NCBI GenBank assembly: GCA_905373835.1 | Contig: CAJPUN010000001.1 | Coordinates: forward strand, 243,172 to 307,171 | Direction of reading: 5' to 3' | DNA length: 64,000 nucleotides | From: Candidatus Saccharimonadota bacterium | GTDB taxonomy: Bacteria; Patescibacteriota; Saccharimonadia; Saccharimonadales; Saccharimonadaceae | Shown: positions 1-7,646 of the stretch, in pieces | Layout: every line of letters begins with the position of its first letter | How positions within the stretch are numbered: the first letter of the stretch is position 1 | Notes under the pieces: model-generated | Database searches by the model: none | The model's input: only the letters and a program-made list of their open reading frames with translations | What the model was told of the DNA's origin: nothing | Program-made: the position numbers and the translations under genes

Positions 1-138
1 TACATCCGCAGCCTGGCGGTAGATATTGGCACGCAGCTTGGCACGGGGGCGTACTGCGCGGCGCTGCGGCGTACGGCGATTGCCGATTGGTCAGTAGTAG
101 AGGCGCAGCGGCTGCAGGATTTTGGAATTGTTGATTAG
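1..138 (+). CDS. truB: tRNA pseudouridine synthase B, C-terminal end (partial)
   Basis: Open at the window edge; the last 45 codons are visible and end in TAG. The reading begins YIRSLAVDIGTQLGTGAYCA and continues with ALRRTAIADW. This is the conserved C-terminal segment of the TruB catalytic domain (the Y-IRSLA-DLG and LRRT blocks), the enzyme that makes pseudouridine 55 in the T-loop of tRNAs. No PUA-like extension follows, so this is a short form. The next gene starts 34 nt downstream in the same direction and may be cotranscribed. Confidence 0.85.
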   Translation, partial: YIRSLAVDIGTQLGTGAYCAALRRTAIADWSVVEAQRLQDFGIVD

Positions 139-172
139 TCATACACAATAAATAAAGAAGCGAGGAATACCG

Positions 173-871
173 ATGAACATCACGCTACACACGGGCACGA
201 CCACCGCAACTATCACCACAAGCGGCGCGTATATCACTAGCCTGGCTGACGAGCATGGGGATGTATTCTACCCACTGCAGCAGCTCACGACCTCTGATGG
301 CGAGCGCAAAACGCGCGGTGGCTGCCACGTTTGCCTGCCCAACTTCGGCCCGGGCGGAGCGAGTGGCTTGGCGCAGCATGGCTTTGGCCGCACCAGCCAG
401 TGGCAGGTGGTGGAGCACACCAGCGACCGAGTGGAGCTCATGCTGCAGGGGAGCGATGCTTATGCTGGGCTGGAGTCTCGCTTGGTGTATACAGTGGCGG
501 AGCATCAGCTTGCAATGCAGCTCAGGCTGGTGAATATTGGCGAGGATGAACTGCTCGTGGCGCCAGCCTTCCACCCGTATTTTGTGTATGATGATGTGCC
601 AGTGCTGGATAGCCAGCCATTAGCCGACCTCGCGCCGCTCGCCGATACGATCTTCGTTGATGGGCCCACGCACCAGCTTGCCACGGGCCGGCGCACCATT
701 ACGCTACAGAGCGAGGGATTACCTCGCTGGGCGGTCTGGACAGATGGGCTGGGCCCGTACCTCTGTGTTGAGCCAACACACAGTGGCAACTCCTTCGCCG
801 ATAGCCCGTCTCGTGCCACAGTACTAGTGCCGGGGCAGACGGCGCAGTATGGCGTGCGGGTGGAGTGGTAA
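173..871 (+). CDS. Aldose 1-epimerase family protein
   Basis: 232 residues, a compact member of the galactose mutarotase/glucose-6-phosphate 1-epimerase superfamily. Visible blocks are GGCHVCLPNFGP followed by QHGFGR near residues 49-73 (substrate-binding Arg and His), a central HPYF at about 138, and a C-terminal CVEPTHSGNSF that supplies the glutamate expected to act as base. Family members interconvert sugar anomers in the cytosol; the exact sugar cannot be read from sequence. It begins with ATG after a GAAGCGAGGA stretch and sits just behind truB. The family call is good, the substrate unknown. Confidence 0.85.
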   Translation: MNITLHTGTTTATITTSGAYITSLADEHGDVFYPLQQLTTSDGERKTRGGCHVCLPNFGPGGASGLAQHGFGRTSQWQVVEHTSDRVELMLQGSDAYAGLESRLVYTVAEHQLAMQLRLVNIGEDELLVAPAFHPYFVYDDVPVLDSQPLADLAPLADTIFVDGPTHQLATGRRTITLQSEGLPRWAVWTDGLGPYLCVEPTHSGNSFADSPSRATVLVPGQTAQYGVRVEW

Positions 872-919
872 AGTTTGCTGTAGGGAGTGGTGGAGTTTGG
901 AGATTTTAGTAGTCTTAAG

Positions 920-949
920 TTGACACCACTACCCAATAATGGCTATAGT
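920..949 (+). promoter_or_regulatory. Promoter of the unknown gene at 956 (leaderless type)
   Basis: TTGACA at 920-925, an 18-nt spacer, then TATAGT at 944-949. The ATG at 956 follows after only 6 nt, so transcription should begin at or beside the start codon. Confidence 0.6.
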
Positions 950-955
950 GGAATT

Positions 956-2293
956 ATGAACCATAACATACCACCATCCGAGCATCATACCAATGGGGAG
1001 TTCCAGGCCTCGCCAGAGAGTCTTAATAGGCTACTAGCAGAGGGGTGGTATACGCTTTATCTCTATGGTGAGCCATACGAAGAGCCGCCAGTAGCCCCAT
1101 CATATGGCGACACGTGGCACCGGGGGTATCGTGTGGAGCTGCCAGATGATGTCGTCCGGAAGATATTTATTGATCAAGGTAGTGATGAGATGATTGCCGT
1201 ACCAGATGACTACGAGCAGAGCGATACGGGGCGACGCCTCCAATATCCGCAGCAAATTGCCTTCCGCTCCTCGTGTATGCGTAATAATCAGCCGACTGGC
1301 GATGAGCTCTTTCTTGATATAAAAACCCAGGTTCCTATCCGGAACTCCGATGAGGCGCTCACTATTGCTCGCACATACGTCGTCCGTAAGGGCGACGGAG
1401 AGAGAGGCGCAACTGGCACACAAGAAGTAGAGTATTCGATTGGTCATAAGCGGATTAGCCCGACTAATCTCCAGCCACACACAGAAGGAACTTTGACGGT
1501 AGAGGATGTACAGAAATTGCTTGATGACCGTCGAGCACTCGACACCCCAATAACAGACGACGATGTCCGCCGCCTTGAAGATGTGCTTGATAAAATACCA
1601 AAGCTCGCAGAAAACAGCGGCCCACGTGATAGAGTGCGCTACCCCTACGAGAATACCCCAAGCTTTATGGATATGGAGTGCTATGCAACACAGCTCGAGC
1701 AGTGTTTGCGGAGGCCTGAGAATCAGCAACTCCAAGCACTCATCGATAGAGGCAAGCCGCTGATCGATATACCAATAACGCACCGCGAAGCTGCGCCTGA
1801 TCTTGTGTGGCCAACAGCAGAGAATACCCAAGGAGTCGACTACCAATCGCCATTCCCCGACGCAGAGACATTCTTCGCCGCGCTCGATATCAGCGAATTT
1901 ATCGATAGTGACATTGGCAATATGCGCCTCTTACTCACCGAGCCATTCTATGACCCAGAGAGCGATACTGATTATTATGCCGTTGCCTATCGGGGCAAGC
2001 CAGCCCGCCGCCGCGCGCATTGTATTGCGCCCGAGCTGGTGGAGACGCTTCGGCAATTTTATACCGCACTCGATGCCCGCTACCCTGCACGGACGGGCAA
2101 CAAGGTGGGCAAGCGGCGTGAGCTCCTTGCGATGGGTCAGAACCACAGTGCCATTGCACAGGCAACCTTCCAATATTACAACCTGATGCGGCTGCTAGTG
2201 ACCAAAGATGACATCAAGCAGCAAGCAGCGCTGCTTGGCCAGGAGAATAATGACACCATCATCACCCAGGCCCACCAAGCACTCCTTCGGTAG
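956..2293 (+). CDS. Unknown protein, 445 aa
   Basis: No family recognised. An in-frame upstream start exists at 887, but a -35/-10 promoter sits inside that extension and its -10 box ends 6 nt before the ATG at 956, so 956 is preferred. The protein is soluble and charged, with no signal peptide or membrane segment. Most of it looks like mixed acidic and polar sequence; the last 100 residues are more basic (GNKVGKRRELL). It has its own promoter and stands alone between an epimerase gene and rpsO, like several other lone unknown genes in this window. Confidence 0.6.
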   Translation: MNHNIPPSEHHTNGEFQASPESLNRLLAEGWYTLYLYGEPYEEPPVAPSYGDTWHRGYRVELPDDVVRKIFIDQGSDEMIAVPDDYEQSDTGRRLQYPQQIAFRSSCMRNNQPTGDELFLDIKTQVPIRNSDEALTIARTYVVRKGDGERGATGTQEVEYSIGHKRISPTNLQPHTEGTLTVEDVQKLLDDRRALDTPITDDDVRRLEDVLDKIPKLAENSGPRDRVRYPYENTPSFMDMECYATQLEQCLRRPENQQLQALIDRGKPLIDIPITHREAAPDLVWPTAENTQGVDYQSPFPDAETFFAALDISEFIDSDIGNMRLLLTEPFYDPESDTDYYAVAYRGKPARRRAHCIAPELVETLRQFYTALDARYPARTGNKVGKRRELLAMGQNHSAIAQATFQYYNLMRLLVTKDDIKQQAALLGQENNDTIITQAHQALLR

Positions 2294-2359
2294 TGGACGC
2301 CAGCTAGGGAAGGGGTGTGAGCGCTGCTGATGAGGTTTCGAAACCTAAGTGCTATTACA

Positions 2360-2388
2360 TTGACACCACGCCGCCCTCCTGCTACAAT
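2360..2388 (+). promoter_or_regulatory. rpsO promoter (leaderless type)
   Basis: TTGACA at 2360-2365, 17-nt spacer, TACAAT at 2383-2388. The rpsO ATG at 2397 is 8 nt further on and no Shine-Dalgarno sequence can fit. This leaves no room for the 5' leader through which S15 autoregulates in other bacteria. Confidence 0.75.
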
Positions 2389-2396
2389 ACACCAGT

Positions 2397-2663
2397 ATGA
2401 TTACTAAGGATAACAAAGCGAAAGCGATTGCTTTGACTCAGGTCAGCAAGAACGACGTCGGCAGCCCACAGGCGCAGGTGTCTATCTTGACGGCTCGTAT
2501 CAAAGAGGTGACCGAACACCTTAAGTCCAACAAGCACGACAATATGGCTCGTCGTGGCCTCAAGCAAATGGTCGGCCGGCGTAAGCGGCTGCTCCGCTAC
2601 CTTGAGCGGACGAACTTTGATGCCTACAAAGCAACGCTCGAAACCCTCGGCCTGCGCAAATAA
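2397..2663 (+). CDS. rpsO: 30S ribosomal protein S15
   Basis: 88 residues, the normal S15 length. The family signature is clear: VGSPQAQVSILTARI, then HLKSNKHDNMARRGL, and the LLRYLER helix near the end. S15 binds the central domain of 16S rRNA early in 30S assembly. The gene is monocistronic, with a strong promoter ending 8 nt before the ATG and an intrinsic terminator 20 nt after the stop. rpsO is often next to pnp in bacteria; here pnp is 5 kb away. Confidence 0.97.
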   Translation: MITKDNKAKAIALTQVSKNDVGSPQAQVSILTARIKEVTEHLKSNKHDNMARRGLKQMVGRRKRLLRYLERTNFDAYKATLETLGLRK

Positions 2664-2682
2664 GCGCCCGCCACGAGATATA

Positions 2683-2711
2683 AACCTCCCCACTTGCTGG
2701 GGAGGTTTTTA
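2683..2711 (+). terminator. Intrinsic terminator after rpsO
   Basis: AACCTCCCCA pairs with TGGGGAGGTT around a short loop and is followed by a T run. Confidence 0.85.
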
Positions 2712-2799
2712 AGATTCATAGTGCCGTGATTGACAAATATTAACCCAGAATGTATCGTAATATAATATACCACACCATAAACAAAGAAGGATTTGTAGC

Positions 2800-3498
2800 A
2801 TGTACGAAGCAGGACACGGAGCAGGCAGCAGTGGCGTTGCTGCCCTCGAAGCTATGCTGGGCCGGACTGAGTATGAGAAGGCGGTGGCTGATTTTGGCAT
2901 ATTTATTGATCAGCAGCTTGAGGGTGCACCTCTGCTACGCGAAGATCCAGACCTGCAACGATATATGACATATAGCGACTTGACGCTTGACGATGTGGCA
3001 GACATAGCTGACGCTACAGATTCGCCACGGATGCTTGAGCTGCTCAAGGCGGCGGATGCAGTGCAAGCGCAATATCGCGAGCAGCATGAGGGTACACTTC
3101 AGCCTCTCGAGACCTTTGATGGCTCGACACATGTGCTTGTAGAGCTGTATGAGCATATGACAACACAGAATGGGCAAGTACAACAAAAGGAAAAAGGTGC
3201 GACCATTCAATGTATTATGAATGGCATCAGTATTCGTGGCTATGGTGGTGAAGGATTTGTTCATCAGGTAGATCTTGGCGGGGCGCAGTATGTGATTGAC
3301 CCAGATGGACTTGCTGTGCGATATACACAGCAGACGCAAACAAAGCCAAGCAAGGACCTTGGTAAATATGCCCAGGTAGAGGATATGGACGTTGTCAAGA
3401 GGCTCATTGAGCGCTCCAAGAAGAATGCCGCACCTACGACGCTTGACGTTGTCCGTGGTGGAGTTAAGCGCATGATGAACATATTCTCTCGCCCTTAG
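2800..3498 (+). CDS. Unknown protein, 232 aa
   Basis: Not recognised. It is a soluble, mixed-charge protein with a Gly/Ala-rich start (HGAGSSGVAALEAMLG). The second half has alternating hydrophobic residues suggesting beta strands, around GYGGEGFVHQVDLGGAQYVI and DPDGLAVRY. The C-terminus is basic (RSKKNAAPTT). There is no signal peptide or membrane span. A GAAGG Shine-Dalgarno lies 8-9 nt before the ATG. It stands alone between the rpsO terminator and an acetyltransferase gene. Confidence 0.6.
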   Translation: MYEAGHGAGSSGVAALEAMLGRTEYEKAVADFGIFIDQQLEGAPLLREDPDLQRYMTYSDLTLDDVADIADATDSPRMLELLKAADAVQAQYREQHEGTLQPLETFDGSTHVLVELYEHMTTQNGQVQQKEKGATIQCIMNGISIRGYGGEGFVHQVDLGGAQYVIDPDGLAVRYTQQTQTKPSKDLGKYAQVEDMDVVKRLIERSKKNAAPTTLDVVRGGVKRMMNIFSRP

Positions 3499-3584
3499 GG
3501 TATCTGATGAGGGCGGCCCTTCGCCTTGTGTATTATTCTCCCACCAATGATATACTAGAAAAAACACCACGAAAGGAGCACACC

Positions 3585-4253
3585 ATGGCATTTGGCCCAA
3601 TGATGACAGTCACGACAAAGCAGGGGCTCGAGCTGGAGCTTGCGCCGTTTGCACGGGATGAGCTGAGGCCGTTTGTGGAGGGGTTTGCGCGCGGGACGGT
3701 CACGCAGTATTTTGCCGAGCATCGGGCGCAGACGCTCGAGACCGAGCAAGCATGGTATGACAAGACAATCGCAGATAAAGAAAGTATCGTCTGGGGTATC
3801 TGGGCTAAGGATGGCGAAACGCGGCAGCTAATTGGCAGTACATCACTGGTGAATATTACGAGAAAGCACGTCCACACTGCCATAAGCGGCATCATTATTG
3901 TGGATAAAGATTACTGGGGCAAGGGTGTTGCTAGTGCTAGCCACCATGCTCGCACGTGGTACGCCTTTGAGAATCTAGGGCTACATTGCATCAAATCCGC
4001 TGTGGTGCAGGGTAACGTTGCCAGCCTGCGCGCCCTCCAGCGATGTGGCTATACTCATCTCTACACCCAGCGCAACGATGTCTTTATCAATGGTAAGCTG
4101 CACCACACCGACCACCTTGAGTGTCTCAACCCTATTGACTGGGCCTGGAACCAGTGGTGGGGGAGCGACCAACCCTCGCCCGAGCACACAGCAGCTCGCC
4201 AGCGCAGCCTCGCCGCACTAGAGTGGGCGAGAGAGCGGGTGGTGTTGCTATAG
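3585..4253 (+). CDS. GNAT-family (RimJ/RimL-like) N-acetyltransferase
   Basis: 222 residues from the ATG at 3585, which has an AAAGGAG site at 3572-3578; the longer in-frame extension to 3507 lacks one. The acetyl-CoA fold is visible: a strand GIWAKDGETRQLIGSTSLV, then ISGIIIVDKDYWGKGVASA carrying the G-x-G-x-A pyrophosphate-binding turn. It is followed by NLGLHCIKSAVVQGNVASLR and ALQRCGYT, typical of RimJ/RimL enzymes that acetylate protein N-termini or amino groups. The substrate is unknown. A TATACT -10 box lies at 3551-3556. Confidence 0.85.
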   Translation: MAFGPMMTVTTKQGLELELAPFARDELRPFVEGFARGTVTQYFAEHRAQTLETEQAWYDKTIADKESIVWGIWAKDGETRQLIGSTSLVNITRKHVHTAISGIIIVDKDYWGKGVASASHHARTWYAFENLGLHCIKSAVVQGNVASLRALQRCGYTHLYTQRNDVFINGKLHHTDHLECLNPIDWAWNQWWGSDQPSPEHTAARQRSLAALEWARERVVLL

Positions 4254-4265
4254 CATACGCAACGC

Positions 4266-4295
4266 TTTACAAGACTAACCACTGTACGTTATCAT
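4266..4295 (+). promoter_or_regulatory. Promoter of the unknown gene at 4302 (leaderless type)
   Basis: TTTACA at 4266-4271, 18-nt spacer, TATCAT at 4290-4295, with the ATG 6 nt later. Confidence 0.55.
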
Positions 4296-4301
4296 GCAAC
4301 A

Positions 4302-5600
4302 ATGAGCCAAGAAAAACAACCATCAGCTGAAACAACTTCGCCAGTGTCTTCCTCGCACGAAATAGCGAGGGAGCCACTATGCACAGCTGAGCGGCTTGCG
4401 CAGGAGCGTCGGCAGTTTGTCGTTGACAAAGCAGCGCGCGAGGCAAAGCGGTTTGCACAAGATTTGGAAACTATGGCAGCAGGGGAGAAGGCTGCAGAAT
4501 ATTTGGTGGATGGCAGCCCGGCAGATATGATACCTGAGGAGGTAGTGCCACTGCTAGACGGCGCACTTGTTACAGTGGATAAGCCAATAGACAAGACACG
4601 GAGCATCCTCGAGCAGCGAATTGTCACATTATGCCGAAGCCGGAATGACGGGCTGACAGATGATGAATTTTGCCAGGCTGTAGCAGATGCATACCAGCAG
4701 TCGCCAGCTATGCGGCGCGTGCAAGAGGTGGCGCACCAGATTACAAGTGGCATTGAACATCTGCACGCTGGCGCGCCCATGATCTCCATCGGTGCATTTG
4801 ACCCAAGTATCTACATTGACCGCGTGTTGATGCGTAGAGTTCAGCAAGATGGTAGTAATAGTGCATTACAATGCTATGGGACGGCACTGCTTGCCCGCTA
4901 CAAAGAGCAAAATGATGCAGATGAGCATCTATATCTCCACACCGCATCAGCACGAGCGCTGTTGGATGCTTGTGATGCTGGTGGTGTGCGTCTTGCGGGT
5001 ACTGCTGAGTGGGAGCTCATTACCGAGCAGGGTAGCCGCTATGGTAATGCTTATGCCTGGATGTCGCGCGAGATTATCAAGATGGCGGCTGACCAAACAG
5101 GCCACCTTGTGGCGGAAGACGAACATCATGCAATGCTCCAGCCAACCGGTGAGCCAGCGGCGGATATCTTGATTGCCTTACTGAACCAAATTGCCACTCG
5201 TGGCACCGACCGCACTAGCGATCTGCCTATGCCGACCGAAGCAGTGCGCCTCCGTGAGGGTGGCTGCAAAGATGTCGAGGCGTACTTTGCTCAGGCATAT
5301 ACGATGAGGACTCAACCAGCGATAGGCGAGACGGATATTGCTAACAAGCGCTTTATTAGCAAAACACATGGGGCGCATACGTTCCTTGCCGCCGATGCAG
5401 TGCGATACTGCGGTGTTGAATTTCCACCGGGCACAGTATGGGGGCGGTTTGGCGATGGGTATGCTCCGCTGAGGCTGACGGGCTTTTGCTTCGACCGAGA
5501 CACAGCTGCAACGGTCTTTGGCGCTGAATATATGGCCAACGTGCCCGAAGCGAGCCAACCCGCTGTGCACGACTACTTTCACCGTATTGTACAAGCGTAA
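4302..5600 (+). CDS. Unknown protein, 432 aa
   Basis: No family recognised. The first 110 residues are polar, Glu/Ala-rich and probably helical (TAERLAQERRQFVVDKAAREAKRFAQ written across about residues 28-53). The rest is a globular-looking alpha/beta protein without membrane segments or a signal peptide. Cysteines are few and show no metal-binding pattern. It has its own leaderless-type promoter and no close partner gene. I see no feature that points to an activity. Confidence 0.6.
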   Translation: MSQEKQPSAETTSPVSSSHEIAREPLCTAERLAQERRQFVVDKAAREAKRFAQDLETMAAGEKAAEYLVDGSPADMIPEEVVPLLDGALVTVDKPIDKTRSILEQRIVTLCRSRNDGLTDDEFCQAVADAYQQSPAMRRVQEVAHQITSGIEHLHAGAPMISIGAFDPSIYIDRVLMRRVQQDGSNSALQCYGTALLARYKEQNDADEHLYLHTASARALLDACDAGGVRLAGTAEWELITEQGSRYGNAYAWMSREIIKMAADQTGHLVAEDEHHAMLQPTGEPAADILIALLNQIATRGTDRTSDLPMPTEAVRLREGGCKDVEAYFAQAYTMRTQPAIGETDIANKRFISKTHGAHTFLAADAVRYCGVEFPPGTVWGRFGDGYAPLRLTGFCFDRDTAATVFGAEYMANVPEASQPAVHDYFHRIVQA

Positions 5601-5756
5601 TCACTTCCATTCTTCCATTCTATAGTTAATATGGATGAAGTAATGGAGATAATAGACTGATACCACTGAGTTTGCAAGTAACGTGCCACAACAGAGAAGC
5701 CACCGCAAAAACATTGTGACATACACAACATAATACCTATTTGTGCACAAAGATGC

Positions 5757-5762
5757 TATCAT
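5757..5762 (+). promoter_or_regulatory. -10 box of the spherulin-4-like gene
   Basis: TATCAT preceded by TGC (extended -10). A GTG at 5768 and an ATG at 5774 both lie very close downstream. Confidence 0.45.
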
Positions 5763-5773
5763 AGAGAGTGACT

Positions 5774-7063
5774 ATGCAGGATGTGACAGACGCAGCACGG
5801 GCGTCCACGGGTGTGGCGATGCGGTGGAGTATGCAGCAGGTACGGCGGGCTGTGCTGATGTTTGTGGCCACCGTAGCGGTGCTGGGCCAGTTGCTTGCGC
5901 CGCAGGTGAGTGCTATGGCACCGCAGCAGTCCATCATGATGCCAGCCTATAGCTACCCCATGCAGGGCGGCAACAATCAGTATTGGAATGATATGGCTAA
6001 TGTCTCGAGCAAGATGCCCTTTGCAGTGGTTAACCCCTCGAGCGGGCCAGGTACAGCGGTTAGTAGTGATTATGTAAAGGCTCTGGCACGGCTCGATTCG
6101 CTTGGGGTCAAATACATTGGCTACGTCAAGCATGGCCGCCAGACGCGCAATATTGCTGAGGTGGCAGCAGAGATTGACCGCTGGTATGCGCTCTACCCCA
6201 ATGTGAAGGGGATTTTCTTTGACGAAGCCGACAACCACAGTAGTGGTCAAAAGACCTGCTACCTGGCTAATCTCTACAACTACGTCAAGGTCAAGCACCC
6301 TGGCTCCATCGTTATCCATAATGCGGGCACACGCTTCCTTGGTGAGTCTGTCATGCCTTATGGTGATGTATTCTTGAATGCCGAGACCTCGGCAGCGCGC
6401 TACCTGAGCGATAGCTACTACGACCTAAACCACCCAACTGCCACCAACTTCGAGAAAAACCCAGCCAACGCCTACAAAATGTGGCACGTCATCCACAGTG
6501 TGGGCAGCAACGAGCAGCAGGCTCAGGTGGTAGCCAAGGCCCGCGAGCGCAATGCTGGCTGGGTGTATACGACCTCCGATCGTGGCCCGACCACACCAGC
6601 TGAGGAGGCAGATCCAAATATCAACCCGTATAATGATTCATCTACCTTGCTGGGTGGCTTGGCCGGCCTAGGGAGTGTCCAACGCGGTAATGTGCCAGTG
6701 GGTGCAGCCACGCCGCTCACGGCTGATTGCGCCGACACCTTTGGCCTGAAAGTAACGGCTCAGCCTGCGCCAGCACCTGCACCAGCACCAAAACCCGCCC
6801 CCAAGCCTGAGGAGAAGAAAAAAGACGACAAAGACAAGAAAAAGGACGAAAAGAAGGACAAGAAAAAACCGCAGCCAAGCAAAAAGCGCCAGCAGCCCAC
6901 TGTGCGCAAGCAAGAGGAAGGGCCCAATTGGACGATCATCATTCTTATCGCTGTGGCAGTAGTTCTCGCTGCAGCGGGTGGCGGTGGTGCCTGGTGGTGG
7001 TTCGTCGGCCGCAAGCGCCGCCAAGCGAAGAACCGCAGCCGGTACGACAACACAATGATATAA
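5774..7063 (+). CDS. Surface-anchored spherulation-specific family 4 (GH114-like) protein
   Basis: About 430 residues in four parts. First comes an N-terminal signal peptide (RRAVLMFVATVAVLGQLLAP, cleavage likely after QVSA). Next is a catalytic-type domain, about residues 50-310, opening with MMPAYSYP and containing FAVVNPSSGPG, VKYIGYV, GIFFDEAD, IVIHNAGT, VFLNAE and NAGWVYTT; these match the Spherulin-4/GH114-like TIM-barrel pattern, with the acidic FFDEAD as probable catalytic site. Then a Pro-Ala and Lys/Asp/Glu-rich linker, and last a C-terminal transmembrane helix (WTIIILIAVAVVLAAAG) with a basic tail. Known relatives are thought to act on polysaccharides. The enzyme would be displayed outside the cell. 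The start is ATG 5774 or GTG 5768. Confidence 0.8.
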   Translation: MQDVTDAARASTGVAMRWSMQQVRRAVLMFVATVAVLGQLLAPQVSAMAPQQSIMMPAYSYPMQGGNNQYWNDMANVSSKMPFAVVNPSSGPGTAVSSDYVKALARLDSLGVKYIGYVKHGRQTRNIAEVAAEIDRWYALYPNVKGIFFDEADNHSSGQKTCYLANLYNYVKVKHPGSIVIHNAGTRFLGESVMPYGDVFLNAETSAARYLSDSYYDLNHPTATNFEKNPANAYKMWHVIHSVGSNEQQAQVVAKARERNAGWVYTTSDRGPTTPAEEADPNINPYNDSSTLLGGLAGLGSVQRGNVPVGAATPLTADCADTFGLKVTAQPAPAPAPAPKPAPKPEEKKKDDKDKKKDEKKDKKKPQPSKKRQQPTVRKQEEGPNWTIIILIAVAVVLAAAGGGGAWWWFVGRKRRQAKNRSRYDNTMI

Positions 7064-7170
7064 GTGACAAGTGTGTCACGCATGCCGCTAATCCGCTAGA
7101 GTAGCAGGGGAGAGAGGCTCATAACAGAGGTGGTGAGGCTATGCTGTGCATACGTATGGTGAGGGGTTGA

Positions 7171-7199
7171 TTGACGAATCTGGGATAACTTGCTAATAT
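7171..7199 (+). promoter_or_regulatory. Promoter upstream of the 92-aa unknown gene
   Basis: TTGACG at 7171-7176, 17-nt spacer, TAATAT at 7194-7199. Confidence 0.5.
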
Positions 7200-7208
7200 A
7201 AAGCAGTT

Positions 7209-7487
7209 TTGGAGAAACAACTCTCTCAGCGTAGTGAGTATATGATCTATGGCCAACCACAAGAGGTGGAAGATGGTGTCTCGTTTGCTGTCATAGGGGA
7301 TCAAGGCGAAGAAATTACTGTTACGCCACATGGTGTTGAATGGCTGAGCGCAACGTATGTACGATTTATAGGCAGTGCAGCGATCAAGGGTAGTAAAAAC
7401 ATTCTCTCTATCAAGGGCTCACAGACTACGTATGAAGGTGATGATACGATGCGCCTGGTAATTGATGGCAGCCCAGACAGCGTGTAA
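7209..7487 (+). CDS. Small unknown protein, up to 92 aa
   Basis: Not recognised. The longest reading starts at a TTG 9 nt after the -10 box; an ATG at 7242 would give 81 residues and follows only a weak GTGAG. The sequence is beta-rich by eye (VSFAVIGDQGEEITVTPHG, then ATYVRFIG) with no membrane segment. A good promoter directly upstream supports a real gene. It lies between the spherulin-like gene and pnp. Confidence 0.45.
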   Translation: MEKQLSQRSEYMIYGQPQEVEDGVSFAVIGDQGEEITVTPHGVEWLSATYVRFIGSAAIKGSKNILSIKGSQTTYEGDDTMRLVIDGSPDSV

Positions 7488-7537
7488 GCTCCGAGGCTGT
7501 CCGATACGAAGCACTACCAGTATATCCCAAAATGCGG

Positions 7538-7640
7538 TATACTAAAGGGAGTATATTAACGCGGCAGTGATAGCGTTGAGGGCTTGCATGAAGATGATGA
7601 ATGCGAGCATTCACCCCTGTTACTTGCCGCAAGAAAGGAG
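7538..7640 (+). promoter_or_regulatory. pnp promoter and structured leader
   Basis: TATACT at 7538-7543 gives a leader of roughly 95 nt. GCGGCA at 7561-7566 can pair with TTGCCGC at 7624-7630, closing a domain that holds a compact hairpin GAATGC-GA-GCATTC (7599-7612). An AAGGAG site at 7635-7640 follows. A long leader hairpin is also how PNPase controls its own mRNA in other bacteria; similar control here is inferred. Confidence 0.45.
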
Positions 7641-7646
7641 CTCTGT

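Noticed and set aside
887..955. Upstream ATG extension of the unknown gene at 956
   Set aside because: The extension contains the promoter -35 and -10 boxes and no ribosome site.
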